Below, piece by piece: positions 31,600 through 40,141 of a stretch of DNA of 64,000 nucleotides. Numbering within the stretch: the stretch's first letter is position 1; every line of letters starts with the position of its first letter. The translations under genes were made by a program, and so were the position numbers. The stretch is from assembly GCA_963972525.1 (NCBI GenBank), contig CAXAUZ010000001.1:248001-312000 (forward strand). The letters run 5' to 3'. The DNA is from Salinilacustrithrix sp003476595. GTDB taxonomy: Bacteria > Actinomycetota > Acidimicrobiia > Acidimicrobiales > Salinilacustritrichaceae. The notes under the pieces were generated by a model. It was not told the origin of the DNA. It saw only the letters and a program-made list of their open reading frames with translations, and made no database searches.

Positions 31600-33174
31600 G
31601 TGTCGTCCGACGGCACCTCCCCGCCCACCGTCGGCCCCGTCTCCGTGCCCGGCCCGCTGCCGTCGCAGCGTCCGGTGCCCCGGGCCTCGGTCGAGGCCGA
31701 GGAGCCCCCCGAGGAGACCTCGGGCCTGCGCATGCCGCGCCTCGGGCTGCGCGCCCGCGTCACGCTCGCGTTCGCGATCGGCGCCCTCCTGCTCTCCTCC
31801 GGCATGTCGCTGTTGGTGCTCGGCGTGGCCCGGTCCAACCTGGTGAGCAACCGCGAGTCCAGCGCCACCCAGCAGATCTCGGTCAACGCCCGCATCGTCC
31901 GCTCGGGCGTCAACCCGGACGCCGACGTCACGGTGCTGCTCGGCTCGCTCCAGACCCCGGACGGCTCCCGCCCGGTGCTGTTCCAGCGCTCCCAGCAGGT
32001 CGAGGGCCAGGAGGGCACCGGCTGGAGCCAGCGCGACCCCGAATACGGCCGCAGCGCCCTCCCCGAGGCCCTGCGGGAGGCCGTGCTGTCGGGCACGCCG
32101 GCCAAGATGCGCTTCCCGCACCCGACGACGGGCGACAAGAGCCTCGCCATCGGCATCCCCATCCGGGACTTCGACGGCGCCTACTTCGAGATCGTCAACC
32201 TCCAGTCCCTGGACGACACCCTCAGCTCCATCGCCTTCACGCTGTTCGGGGCGTCGATCGCCACCGTCCTCGCCGGCGCCGCCCTGGGCTGGTACTCGAG
32301 CCGCCGCATCCTGCGCCCGCTCGGCGAGGTGGGCGACGCCGCCCGCAAGCTGGCCGGCGGGGAGCTGGACACCCGCATCCGCGCCCTCGTCGACCCCGAC
32401 CTGGAGCCGATCATCACCTCGTTCAACGGCATGGCCGGCACCCTCGAGGACCGCATCGAGAAGGACGCCCAGTTCGCCTCCGACGTCAGCCACGAGCTGC
32501 GGTCGCCGCTGATGACGCTCCAGGCCTCCCTCGAGGTGCTGGAGAACAACCGGGACGACCTGAGCGAGCGGGCCCGCTCGGCGCTGGACCTGCTCACCGC
32601 CGACCTCGACCGGTTCCGGGAGCTGGTGGAGGACCTGCTCGAGATCTCCCGCTTCGACGCCGGCGTCATGCTCCTCGAGCTCGAGGAGGTCCTGCTCACC
32701 GAGTTCGTCCGCCAGGTCGTGCGCGCCAACGGCTCCCACGTCCCGGTGGAGCGCTCGCCGGACATGGTCGTCGACGAGGAGTTCGACGACGTCATCACCG
32801 CGCTCGACAAGCGCCGCATCGCCCGGGTGCTCACCAACCTGCTCACCAACGCCGACAAGTACGGCGACGGCGCCGTCGCCGTGCGGATCGACGCGGACCC
32901 CGACTGGGTCTGGATCTACGTCGACGATCGTGGCGAGGGCGTGCCGGAGGAGGACCGCGACCGGATCTTCGAGCGGTTCAACCGGGCGGGCGCCGCGCAC
33001 CGGCGCGGGGCCAGCAGCGGCGTCGGCCTCGGCCTCGCCCTCGTCGCCGAGCACGTGGCCCTCCACGGAGGACGGGTCTGGGTCGAGGACGCGCCGGAGG
33101 CCGGCGCCCGCTTCGCCGTCGAGCTCCCCCGCGTCGAGATCGACCACGACATCCTCGAGGGGGACCTGGCATGA
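31600..33174 (+). CDS. Sensor histidine kinase, MtrB-like
   Basis: 524 residues from a GTG with an AGGA ribosome site, 11 bp after the regulator. A Pro-rich cytoplasmic tail, membrane span 1 (VTLAFAIGALLLSSGMSLLVL), an extracytoplasmic sensor of about 130 residues, span 2 (FTLFGASIATVLAGAALGW), HAMP, then HisKA with phosphorylated H298 in SDVSHELRSPLMTLQA. HATPase boxes: N (LTNLLTNADKYGDG), D (VDDRGEGVP), F (IFERFNRAG) and G (GVGLGLALVAEHVALHGG). Partner of the MtrA-like regulator. The stop overlaps the lipoprotein start (ATGA). Confidence 0.9.
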   Translation: MSSDGTSPPTVGPVSVPGPLPSQRPVPRASVEAEEPPEETSGLRMPRLGLRARVTLAFAIGALLLSSGMSLLVLGVARSNLVSNRESSATQQISVNARIVRSGVNPDADVTVLLGSLQTPDGSRPVLFQRSQQVEGQEGTGWSQRDPEYGRSALPEALREAVLSGTPAKMRFPHPTTGDKSLAIGIPIRDFDGAYFEIVNLQSLDDTLSSIAFTLFGASIATVLAGAALGWYSSRRILRPLGEVGDAARKLAGGELDTRIRALVDPDLEPIITSFNGMAGTLEDRIEKDAQFASDVSHELRSPLMTLQASLEVLENNRDDLSERARSALDLLTADLDRFRELVEDLLEISRFDAGVMLLELEEVLLTEFVRQVVRANGSHVPVERSPDMVVDEEFDDVITALDKRRIARVLTNLLTNADKYGDGAVAVRIDADPDWVWIYVDDRGEGVPEEDRDRIFERFNRAGAAHRRGASSGVGLGLALVAEHVALHGGRVWVEDAPEAGARFAVELPRVEIDHDILEGDLA

Positions 33175-33761
33175 CCCGATGGCGCATCCTGCTCGCCGTG
33201 GCCGGCCTCGTCCTGGCCGGTGCCTGCACGGTGCCGACCAACGACGAACCCGTCGAGCTCAGCGCCTCGATCGTCCCCGAGACCACGACCACGACGACGT
33301 CGGCCCCCGACGCCAGCGCCCGTCCGGTGGTCGTGTGGTTCCTGGAGGTCCAGGAGGGGACCACGAGGTTGCAGGACGTCCCCCGCACCATCGAGGTGGG
33401 CACCGGGGTCCAGGGGGTGCTCTCGAACCTGTTCAACCAGCGACCCAGCGACGAGCGACCCGCGGAGGTCGGCAAGACCACGGACATCCCCGACAGCGCC
33501 GAGCTGCTCTCGGCCACGCCGTCGGACGAGGACCCGACCCGCCTCATCGTCGACGTGCGCGGCCTGTTCGGGGAGGGCGGCATCCAGGGCGTGCAGCTCC
33601 GCAACGCCCTGGCCCAGATCGTGTGGACGGCCACCAACCCCCAGACCGGCTTCCAGAGCGTCATGTTCCGACAGGAGGGCGAGCCCCGCGAGGCCCTCGT
33701 CGACGACCTGGAGAGCACGGCGGACCCGGTGCAACGGGGCGACTACAGCCGGGTGAGCTGA
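33171..33761 (+). CDS. GerMN-domain lipoprotein, short LpqB-like
   Basis: 196 residues. Signal peptide with lipobox LVLAGAC, acylated Cys at residue 19, then a Thr-rich linker and a GerMN domain from about residue 47 (VVVWFLEVQEGTTRLQDVPRTI through VQLRNALAQIVWTATN). Full LpqB has GerMN plus a C-terminal beta-propeller of about 300 residues; that part is missing and there is no remnant before the next gene. LpqB modulates MtrB outside the membrane, and this gene has the expected position, so I read it as a minimal version. Confidence 0.8.
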   Translation: MTRWRILLAVAGLVLAGACTVPTNDEPVELSASIVPETTTTTTSAPDASARPVVVWFLEVQEGTTRLQDVPRTIEVGTGVQGVLSNLFNQRPSDERPAEVGKTTDIPDSAELLSATPSDEDPTRLIVDVRGLFGEGGIQGVQLRNALAQIVWTATNPQTGFQSVMFRQEGEPREALVDDLESTADPVQRGDYSRVS

Positions 33762-33804
33762 ACGGGGAGCGGCGTCCAGCGCGACCGTCAGTAGGTTGCG
33801 GGCC

Positions 33805-34839
33805 ATGCGCGTCGGAATCCTCACCGGTGGTGGCGACTGCCCCGGCCTCAACGCCGTCATCCGAGCCGCGGTCCGCAAGGGCACCCGCGTGCACGGCGAC
33901 GAGCTCATCGGGTTCCTGGACGGCTACCAGGGCGTGGTCGACCAGCGCTCCATGCGCCTCGACGTGGAGGCCCTGCGCGGCAAGCTGCCCATCGGCGGCA
34001 CCATCCTCGGCACCAGCCGGTACCAGCCGTTCATGGACGACGACGGCGTCGACCGGTTCCGCCAGGGCCTGGCCGACCAGGGCATCGACGCGGTCATCGT
34101 CATCGGCGGCGAGGGCACGCTCGGGGCGGCACGGGACCTGGCCGAGCTCGGCTTCCCGGTCGTCGGGGTCCCCAAGACCATCGACAACGACATGGGCGGC
34201 ACGGAGATGACCTTCGGCTTCCAGACCGCCGTGCAGATCTGCACCGACGCCATCGACCGTCTCCACACCACGGCCGAGTCCCACGACCGGGTGATGGTCG
34301 TGGAGGTCATGGGCCGCCACGCCGGGCACATCGCGGTGTGGTCGGGCATCGCCGGCGGCGCCACGGTCACCCTGATCCCCGAGGAGCCCTTCGACATCGA
34401 CTCGGTGTGCGAGGCGATCCTGCGCCGGCACGAATCCGGACGGTTCGCCTCCATCGTGGTCGTGGCCGAGGGGGCGGTGCCCGCACCCGGGACGCTCGAG
34501 CTGGCCGCCCCCGAGGTGGACCGGTACGGCCACCAGCGCCTCGGCGGCATCGGCACGACCATCGGCGGCGAGATCGAGCGGCGCACCGGCTACGAGACCC
34601 GCGTGACCATCCTCGGCCACATCCAGCGGGGGGGCACGCCCAACGCCTTCGACCGGGTCCTGGCCACCCGCTACGGCGTGGCGGCCATCGACCTCGTCCA
34701 CGAGGGACGCTACGGCGAGATGGTCGCGCTGCAGGCCGACCGGATCACCAGCATCCCCCTCGTCGAGGCCAAGAGGCTCGGGCTCAAGACGGTCGACCCC
34801 CAGCTCTACGACGTCGCCCAGGTGTTCTTCGCGCACTGA
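33805..34839 (+). CDS. 6-phosphofructokinase (ATP-type residue)
   Basis: 344 residues. The ATG at 33805 is preceded by TAGGTT and 7 nt, a leaderless start; a TTG three codons upstream is rejected because it lies in the -10 box. Motifs: ILTGGGDCPGLNAVIR, GGEGTLGAARDLAE, PKTIDNDMGG (catalytic Asp) and MGRHAGHIA. Gly in GGEGT occupies the position that is Asp in pyrophosphate-dependent enzymes, which favours ATP as donor. It is the committed step of glycolysis. Group III actinobacterial PFK by these motifs. Confidence 0.94.
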   Translation: MRVGILTGGGDCPGLNAVIRAAVRKGTRVHGDELIGFLDGYQGVVDQRSMRLDVEALRGKLPIGGTILGTSRYQPFMDDDGVDRFRQGLADQGIDAVIVIGGEGTLGAARDLAELGFPVVGVPKTIDNDMGGTEMTFGFQTAVQICTDAIDRLHTTAESHDRVMVVEVMGRHAGHIAVWSGIAGGATVTLIPEEPFDIDSVCEAILRRHESGRFASIVVVAEGAVPAPGTLELAAPEVDRYGHQRLGGIGTTIGGEIERRTGYETRVTILGHIQRGGTPNAFDRVLATRYGVAAIDLVHEGRYGEMVALQADRITSIPLVEAKRLGLKTVDPQLYDVAQVFFAH

Positions 34840-34883
34840 CGTGTCGCCTCCGGCTACGTCGTCCGACCTGGCAGGCTGCCGCC

Positions 34884-35708
34884 ATGGCTGACGAGCGACA
34901 CGTGCTGGTGACGGGGGCGAACTCGGGGATCGGGCTGGCCACCGTGCTGCACCTGGCCGAGCAGGGCTTCCGGGTCACGGGGTCGGTGCGGTCGAAGGCC
35001 AAGGCCGACGTGGTCCGGACCGCGGCCGACGCCGCCGGGGTCGAGGTCGAGACGGTCCTGCTCGACGTCACCGACGCAGCGGCCTGCGAGCGGGTGATGG
35101 CCGAGCTCGGCACGCTGCACGGGCTGGTCAACAACGCCGGCTACGGGCTCACCGGCGCCATCGAGGACGTCCCCGACGACGAGGCCAGGGCCGTGCTCGA
35201 GACGATGGTGCTCGCCCCCATGCGCCTCGCCCGCCTCGCCATGCCCGCCATGCGGGACGCCGGCGGCGGCCGCATCATCAACATCTCCTCCATCTACGGT
35301 CGCACCGCCACCCCGCTCACCGGCTGGTACCAGGGCTCCAAGCACGCCCTCGAAGGCCTCTCCGACGCGCTGCGCATGGAGGTGGCCAAGGACGGCATCC
35401 ACGTGATCCTCGTCGAGCCGGGCGGGTTCAAGACCAACATCTGGGCCGACCTCGAGCGAGACCTGGCCAACCGGGAGGGCAGCCGCTACGAGTCCGCCTA
35501 CCAGCGCATCGGCGGACTGACCTCGATGTGGGAGCCGCTGATGGGCCAGCCGGCGTCCTGCGCCAAGGTGATCGCCAAGGCGCTCCAGACCCCCCTCCCT
35601 CGGGCCCGCTACCTGGTCGGCACCGACGCCAAGGTCATGGCGGCGGCGAGCCAGCTGACACCGACGATGGTGAAGGACCGGATCCTGCGCCTCGCCCAGG
35701 GGCTCTGA
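34884..35708 (+). CDS. Short-chain dehydrogenase/reductase
   Basis: 274 residues. Classical SDR: cofactor loop VTGANSGIGLA, NNAGYG, catalytic Ser in INISSIYG and YQGSK (Tyr and Lys). Arg residues after the second strand (SVRSKAK) suggest NADPH preference. The substrate is not evident. A CAGGCT box lies 6 nt before the ATG. Glycerol kinase follows after one base, so they are probably co-transcribed; a link in glycerol or lipid metabolism is only a guess. Confidence 0.93.
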   Translation: MADERHVLVTGANSGIGLATVLHLAEQGFRVTGSVRSKAKADVVRTAADAAGVEVETVLLDVTDAAACERVMAELGTLHGLVNNAGYGLTGAIEDVPDDEARAVLETMVLAPMRLARLAMPAMRDAGGGRIINISSIYGRTATPLTGWYQGSKHALEGLSDALRMEVAKDGIHVILVEPGGFKTNIWADLERDLANREGSRYESAYQRIGGLTSMWEPLMGQPASCAKVIAKALQTPLPRARYLVGTDAKVMAAASQLTPTMVKDRILRLAQGL

Positions 35709-35709
35709 G

Positions 35710-37209
35710 ATGGCGGTCGTCGTCGCGATCGATGCCGGCACCACCGGCGTGCGCTCCATGGCGCTGTCCGAGTCGGGTCTGCCGGTCGGCATGGCCTACC
35801 GCGAGTTCACCCAGCGCTTCCCCCGGCCCGGCTGGGTGGAGCACGACGCCACCGAGATCTGGGAGGCGGTCCGCGCCACCCTCACCGAGCTCGTGAACGG
35901 GCTGGACGAGCCGATCGCGGCCATCGGCATCACCGACCAGCGCGAGACCGTCGTGGCCTGGGACCGGCGCACCGGCGAACCCCGGCACCGGGCCATCGTC
36001 TGGCAGGACCGGCGCACCGCGGCCCGCTGCGACGAGCTCGCCGAGGCCGGGCACCTCCCGCTCGTGCGCGAGACCACCGGACTGGTGCTCGACCCGTACT
36101 TCTCCGGCACCAAGCTGGAGTGGCTGCTGCGCCCGAGCGACCAGGGCGGCGGGGGCGTCGAGGCCGACGAGCACCTGGCCGTCGGCACCATCGACACGTG
36201 GCTGCTGTGGCAGCTCACCGGCGGCCAGGTGCACGCCACGGAGCCGTCCAACGCGTCGCGCACGATGCTGTTCGACATCGGCGACCTGCGCTGGTCCGAG
36301 GAGCTCTGCGACCTCCTCGGCGTGCCGCTGACGTGCCTCCCCGAGGTCCGTCCCTCGTCCGGGCGCTTCGGCACCACGGCGGTCGGCGTCGGCGTGCCGG
36401 CCGGCATCCCCATCTCCGGCGTCGCCGGCGACCAGCAGGCCGCCCTGTTCGGCCAGGCCTGCTTCGAGCCGGGCATGACCAAGAACACCTACGGCACCGG
36501 CTCCTTCGTGCTCATGAACGTCGGCCAGGAGTGCCCGGAGCCGGTGGAGGGCCTGCTCACGACGGTGGCGTGGAGCCTGGGGGCCGTCGACGCGGCCTCC
36601 ACGTCCTACGCCCTCGAGGGCGCCATCTTCGTCACCGGCGCCGCGGTGCAGTGGCTGCGCGACGGGCTCGAGATCATCGAGGAGGCCGCCGAGACGGACC
36701 CGTTGGCCGAGTCGGTGCCCGACACCGGCGGGGTCGTGCTCGTCCCCGCCTTCACCGGACTGGGCTCCCCGTGGTGGGATCCGTACGCCCGCGGCGCCAT
36801 CGTCGGCATCACGCGCGGGACCACCCGGGCCCACCTGGCCCGGGCCACGGTGGAGTCGATGGTGTTCCAGACCCGCGACGTGGTCGACGCGATGTCCGCC
36901 GCCAGCGGCCGTGAGGTCCTCGCCATGCGGGTGGACGGCGGCGCCTCGGTCATGCCGCTGCTGCTGCAGCTCCAGGCCGACCAGCTGCAGGTCCCGGTGT
37001 CCCGACCGACGGTGCAGGACACCACGGCACTGGGGGCCGCCTACCTGGCCGGGTTGGCCGAGGGGGTGTGGTCGTCACCCGACGAGGTGCGGGAGAACTG
37101 GGTGCTCGACGTCGAGGTGCAGCCCGCTGCCGGCCGGGACGAGGTCGATGCCGCGCACGCCACGTGGCTGCGGGCAGTGGAGCGCGCTCGGGGCTGGGCC
37201 ACCGAGTAG
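35710..37209 (+). CDS. glpK: Glycerol kinase
   Basis: 499 residues, the normal GlpK length. VVVAIDAGTTGVRSMAL is the N-terminal phosphate loop; QRFPRPGWVEHD, AIGITDQRETVVAWDR, AIVWQDRRTA, SGTKLEWLL and YGTGSFVLMNVG are FGGY/GlpK signatures, with the ligand motif PAFTGLGSPWWDPYARG. It makes sn-glycerol-3-phosphate from glycerol and ATP. Residues of the FBP-regulatory loop cannot be judged here. ATG one base after the SDR stop. Confidence 0.95.
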   Translation: MAVVVAIDAGTTGVRSMALSESGLPVGMAYREFTQRFPRPGWVEHDATEIWEAVRATLTELVNGLDEPIAAIGITDQRETVVAWDRRTGEPRHRAIVWQDRRTAARCDELAEAGHLPLVRETTGLVLDPYFSGTKLEWLLRPSDQGGGGVEADEHLAVGTIDTWLLWQLTGGQVHATEPSNASRTMLFDIGDLRWSEELCDLLGVPLTCLPEVRPSSGRFGTTAVGVGVPAGIPISGVAGDQQAALFGQACFEPGMTKNTYGTGSFVLMNVGQECPEPVEGLLTTVAWSLGAVDAASTSYALEGAIFVTGAAVQWLRDGLEIIEEAAETDPLAESVPDTGGVVLVPAFTGLGSPWWDPYARGAIVGITRGTTRAHLARATVESMVFQTRDVVDAMSAASGREVLAMRVDGGASVMPLLLQLQADQLQVPVSRPTVQDTTALGAAYLAGLAEGVWSSPDEVRENWVLDVEVQPAAGRDEVDAAHATWLRAVERARGWATE

Positions 37210-37239
37210 CACCGGGTCGCCCGTCCCGGGTCGTGCGTC

Positions 37240-37419
37240 CTAGGCGAAGTGGCCGAGGACGGCGACGAGGAGCTGCGTGCCGCCGACGAGCGCGAACAGG
37301 CACGCCACGAGGATGACGGCGGCGTTGGCCTCGGCTGCGCGCTGGGCGGCCTCGGGGTCGGCGGCGACCGCCACGGCACGGGCGTCCTCGGTCGTGGTGG
37401 TGGGGTGGGTCAGGGCCAT
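37240..37419 (-). CDS. Tiny single-span membrane protein, unknown
   Basis: 59 residues. The ATG at 37419 has a GGAG ribosome site 6 nt upstream. A polar N-terminus rich in Thr and Ala (THPTTTTEDARAVAV) is followed by one membrane span, AAVILVACLFALVGGTQLLVAVL. No family recognised. It is convergent with glpK and separated from the ACT gene by a terminator-like hairpin, so it may be its own unit. Confidence 0.6.
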   Translation of the reverse strand: MALTHPTTTTEDARAVAVAADPEAAQRAAEANAAVILVACLFALVGGTQLLVAVLGHFA

Positions 37420-37471
37420 GGCGCACTCCGTCCCCGCCACGGAGGGTGCTCAGACCACCGGGACCGGGGGA

Positions 37472-37491
37472 ATCGGTCGGGTGTGACCGAT
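37472..37491 (-). terminator. Hairpin just after the ACT-domain gene
   Basis: ATCGGTC (37472-37478), loop GGGTGT, GACCGAT (37485-37491): a perfect 7-bp stem 2 nt beyond the stop codon, followed on the minus strand by TTCCCCC. Likely ends the ACT transcript. Confidence 0.55.
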
Positions 37492-37493
37492 GG

Positions 37494-38162
37494 CTACTCC
37501 TGGTTGCTCGGGTGGAGGCGCCGGGAGAGGTCGATCAAGCGGGTGTCCACGATGCGGGCGAGGGCCGACACCTGGCGGCGCTCGCGAGCGCGGAACGGCG
37601 CCCCGGTCCGTCCGACGACGAGCGCCGTGCCCGTGCCCGGCAGCGGGGCCCACACCACGTCGTCAGGGCCCGTCTCCCCGCGCGAGACCCGGGCCGACGT
37701 CCGCGACCCCTCGACGAAGGCGACGAGCCAGCGCGGGAGCGGCAGGTCGCCGTCGCCGGCCAGGAGCTCCCCGTCGGCGAGGCGCAGGACGGCGGCCCAC
37801 TCGCCGCCGAGCACCCGTCGTCCGTGGGTGACCACGCTGTCGAGCAGCGCAGCGCGGTCCCGGGCCCCGACGATGACGGCGGCGGTCTCGAGCACGTCGG
37901 CCCGGGGATCGTGGGTCTGGCCGTCGAGCACCCGGAGGTCCTCGATGTCGACGCCTGGCACGGATCGGATCCGCCCGACCAGCGCCGGGATGGCCAGCAC
38001 GTCGCCGATCTGCACGGCCAGCTCGTCGATGGCCCGACCGGCGCTGCGCTCCAGGATGTCGATGCCGACGATCTCGCCGCCGGCGTCGCCGATCCTCGTC
38101 GCCACCTCCCCCAGCGCGCCGGGACGGTCGGGCAGCCACACGCGCACGATGCAGGTCTCCAT
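37494..38162 (-). CDS. ACT-domain protein with a GAF-like C-terminal part
   Basis: 222 residues from ATG 38162, which has TACCGT 7 nt upstream (leaderless). Residues 1-75 form an ACT domain: CIVRVWLPDRPGALGEVATRIGDAGGEIVGIDILE. The rest, from about residue 85, looks like a GAF-type sensor (RAALLDSVVTHGRRVLGGEWAAVLRL, GTALVVGRTGAPFRARERRQVSALARIVDTRL). No enzyme domain is attached, so it is probably a ligand-binding regulator; the ligand is unknown. It is divergent from a TetR gene. Confidence 0.8.
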   Translation of the reverse strand: METCIVRVWLPDRPGALGEVATRIGDAGGEIVGIDILERSAGRAIDELAVQIGDVLAIPALVGRIRSVPGVDIEDLRVLDGQTHDPRADVLETAAVIVGARDRAALLDSVVTHGRRVLGGEWAAVLRLADGELLAGDGDLPLPRWLVAFVEGSRTSARVSRGETGPDDVVWAPLPGTGTALVVGRTGAPFRARERRQVSALARIVDTRLIDLSRRLHPSNQE

Positions 38163-38169
38163 CCCTCGG

Positions 38170-38291
38170 ACGGTACGGATGGGCGGTGAACGCCCGGTTA
38201 CGGGCCGGGGGCGTCTCCGTGAGCGGAGCCCGTCGGCGCGACATCGGGATCCGGGGCGGTCGGTGAACTTGACCGTCTGGTCAAGTACCGT
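38170..38291. promoter_or_regulatory. Divergent ACT/TetR promoters with a 20-bp palindromic operator
   Basis: Minus-strand -10 TACCGT (38170-38175) serves the ACT gene. Plus-strand -10 TACCGT (38286-38291) serves the TetR gene, 7 nt before its ATG. Directly upstream, ACTTGACC-GTCT-GGTCAAGT (38267-38286) has perfect 8-bp arms and touches the -10, a typical place for an autorepressor. Confidence 0.7.
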
Positions 38292-38298
38292 GCGGTCC

Positions 38299-38913
38299 AT
38301 GGGCCGTCGACTCACACCCCGGGGCGAGCAGCGACGTGGCGAGCTCCTGGCCTACGCCACGGAGCGCTTCGCCACGAACGGCTACCACCCGACCTCGGTG
38401 GCCGAGCTGGTCGACGGCCTCGGCGTGGGCAAGGGCGTCTTCTACTGGTACTTCGAGTCCAAGGAGGACCTCTTCCTCGAGATCCTCCGCTCCGGCGAGC
38501 GGGACCTGCGCCGGGTGCAGCTCGACGCCATGGGCGACGAGACCGACCCGGTGGCGCGCATGGAGCTCGCCATCCGGGCCTCCATGGAGTGGTGGGCCAC
38601 GCACCGCGAGCTCTACGTGCTCATCGAGTTCGCCCGCACCGAGGCCAGCTTCGCCTCCGGCGTCCGCAAGGGGGAACGGGTCGCGCTCGAGGACACCCGG
38701 CGCCTCGTGCAGGAGGCCATGGACTCCGGCGCCATCGCCGACGGGAACGCCACCGTCGTCGCCCAGGCCGTGCTCGGAGTGAGCTCGGTGCTCGCCCGCA
38801 CGCAGGTGCTGGGCCGGGGCCGCCCGCCGAGCGAGGTCGCCGACGAGGTCATCGACTTCTGCTGGCACGGCCTGCTCGGCCGGGACGCCGGCCAGACCCG
38901 CCGCACGGCGTAG
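38299..38913 (+). CDS. TetR family regulator
   Basis: 204 residues. The N-terminal DNA-binding domain shows RGELLAYATERFATNGYHPTSVAELVDGLGVGKGVFYWYFESKEDLF in the usual TetR pattern. The ligand domain is all-helical and unassigned. The start is set by TACCGT 7 nt upstream of the ATG. The 20-bp palindrome in its promoter suggests it represses itself. Convergent with the aminotransferase gene. Effector unknown; a fatty-acid or drug ligand cannot be distinguished. Confidence 0.9.
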   Translation: MGRRLTPRGEQRRGELLAYATERFATNGYHPTSVAELVDGLGVGKGVFYWYFESKEDLFLEILRSGERDLRRVQLDAMGDETDPVARMELAIRASMEWWATHRELYVLIEFARTEASFASGVRKGERVALEDTRRLVQEAMDSGAIADGNATVVAQAVLGVSSVLARTQVLGRGRPPSEVADEVIDFCWHGLLGRDAGQTRRTA

Positions 38914-38930
38914 ATCCGGCGCGCCGCCCG

Positions 38931-40118
38931 CTACCCGAGCTCGGGCAGGGCCTTCTTCATCCCGCGGATCGCCTGCTGGATGCGCTGGTCGTTCTCGATG
39001 AGGGCGAAGCGGATGTTCCCCTCGCCGCCCGGGCCGAAGCCGACGCCCGGCGACGTGGCCACGTTGGCCTCCGTGACCAGCTTCTTGGCGAACTCCACCG
39101 AGCCCATGTGCCGGTAGGGCTCCGGGATCGGCGCCCACGCGAACATCGTCCCGCCGGGGCGGGGCATCTCCCAGCCGATCCGGTCGAGGCCGTCGCAGAG
39201 CGCATCGCGGCGGCTCTGGTAGACCGCGTTGATCTCCTTGGGGTACTCGGTGGCCTCGTTCAGGGTCACCGTCGCCGCGATCTGGATCGGCTGGAACGTG
39301 CCGTAGTCGAGGTAGCTCTTCAGCTTGGAGAGCGCGCCGACGACCTCGGGGTTGCCGGCCATGAACGCGACGCGCCAGCCGGCCATCGAGAAGGACTTGG
39401 TCATCGAGTACAGCTCGACCGCGCACTCCTTGGCCCCTTCGGCCTGCAGGATCGAGGGCGGCTGCCAGCCGTCGAAGCCGAGGTCGGCGTAGGCGTTGTC
39501 GTGGACCACGATGACCTCCTGCTCCCGGGCGAAGTCGACGAGGCCCTGGAAGAACGGCAGGTCCACGCACTTGGTCGTCGGGTTGTGCGGGAACGACACG
39601 ACGATGACGCGCGGGCGGGGCCAGGAGTAGAGGAACTGGTGCCGGATGCGATCGAGCAGCTCCTCCCCGTGGTCGACGGCGCCGCCCATGGGGATCTCGC
39701 GGATGCTGGCGCCGGCGAAGAGCGGGCCCCAGAGGTGGATCGGGTAGCTGGGCGAGGGCACGAGGGCGGAGTCGCCGGGGCCGAGCAGCACCCAGCACAG
39801 GTGGGAGTAGCCCTCCTTGGCCCCGATGGTGGCCACGACCTCGGTCTCGGGGTCCAGGGCCACGCCGAAGCGCCGCAGGTACAGGTCGGCGGCGGCCTGG
39901 CGCAGCTTCGGGATGCCCTTGGACTGGGAGTAGCGGTGGTTCCGCGGGTTCATCGCGGCCTCGGCCAGCTTCTCCACCGCGATCTGCGGCGAGGGGAGAT
40001 CGGGGTTGCCGAAGCCCAGGTCGATGACGTCGTTGCCTGCCCGCCGTGCTTCCTGCTTCAGCCCGTCGATGATCGTGAAGACGTAGGGCGGCAGCCCGGT
40101 GATGCGGCGGAACTCCAT
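38931..40118 (-). CDS. Class I/II aminotransferase, AlaC-like
   Basis: 395 residues. RRITGLPPYVFTIIDGLK at the start, HRYSQSKGIPKLRQAAADLY, GAKEGYSHLCW, SPSYPIHLWG, FPHNPTTKCVD and the PLP-lysine motif YSMTKSFSMAGWRVAF closely follow E. coli AlaC (glutamate-pyruvate aminotransferase), in spacing as well as in sequence. It most likely makes alanine from pyruvate. TACCGT 6 nt before the ATG and no ribosome site point to a leaderless mRNA. Confidence 0.9.
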   Translation of the reverse strand: MEFRRITGLPPYVFTIIDGLKQEARRAGNDVIDLGFGNPDLPSPQIAVEKLAEAAMNPRNHRYSQSKGIPKLRQAAADLYLRRFGVALDPETEVVATIGAKEGYSHLCWVLLGPGDSALVPSPSYPIHLWGPLFAGASIREIPMGGAVDHGEELLDRIRHQFLYSWPRPRVIVVSFPHNPTTKCVDLPFFQGLVDFAREQEVIVVHDNAYADLGFDGWQPPSILQAEGAKECAVELYSMTKSFSMAGWRVAFMAGNPEVVGALSKLKSYLDYGTFQPIQIAATVTLNEATEYPKEINAVYQSRRDALCDGLDRIGWEMPRPGGTMFAWAPIPEPYRHMGSVEFAKKLVTEANVATSPGVGFGPGGEGNIRFALIENDQRIQQAIRGMKKALPELG

Positions 40119-40141
40119 GGACCCACGGTACCTGCGACAAG
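40119..40141. promoter_or_regulatory. 23-bp divergent start region of aminotransferase and ppa
   Basis: Only 23 bp separate the two start codons. The minus-strand -10 TACCGT is at 40125-40130. The plus-strand promoter must reach into the aminotransferase gene; a TACCTG box (40129-40134) is a candidate -10 and shares the central GGTACC palindrome (40128-40133). The two polymerases could not occupy the region together. Confidence 0.5.
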
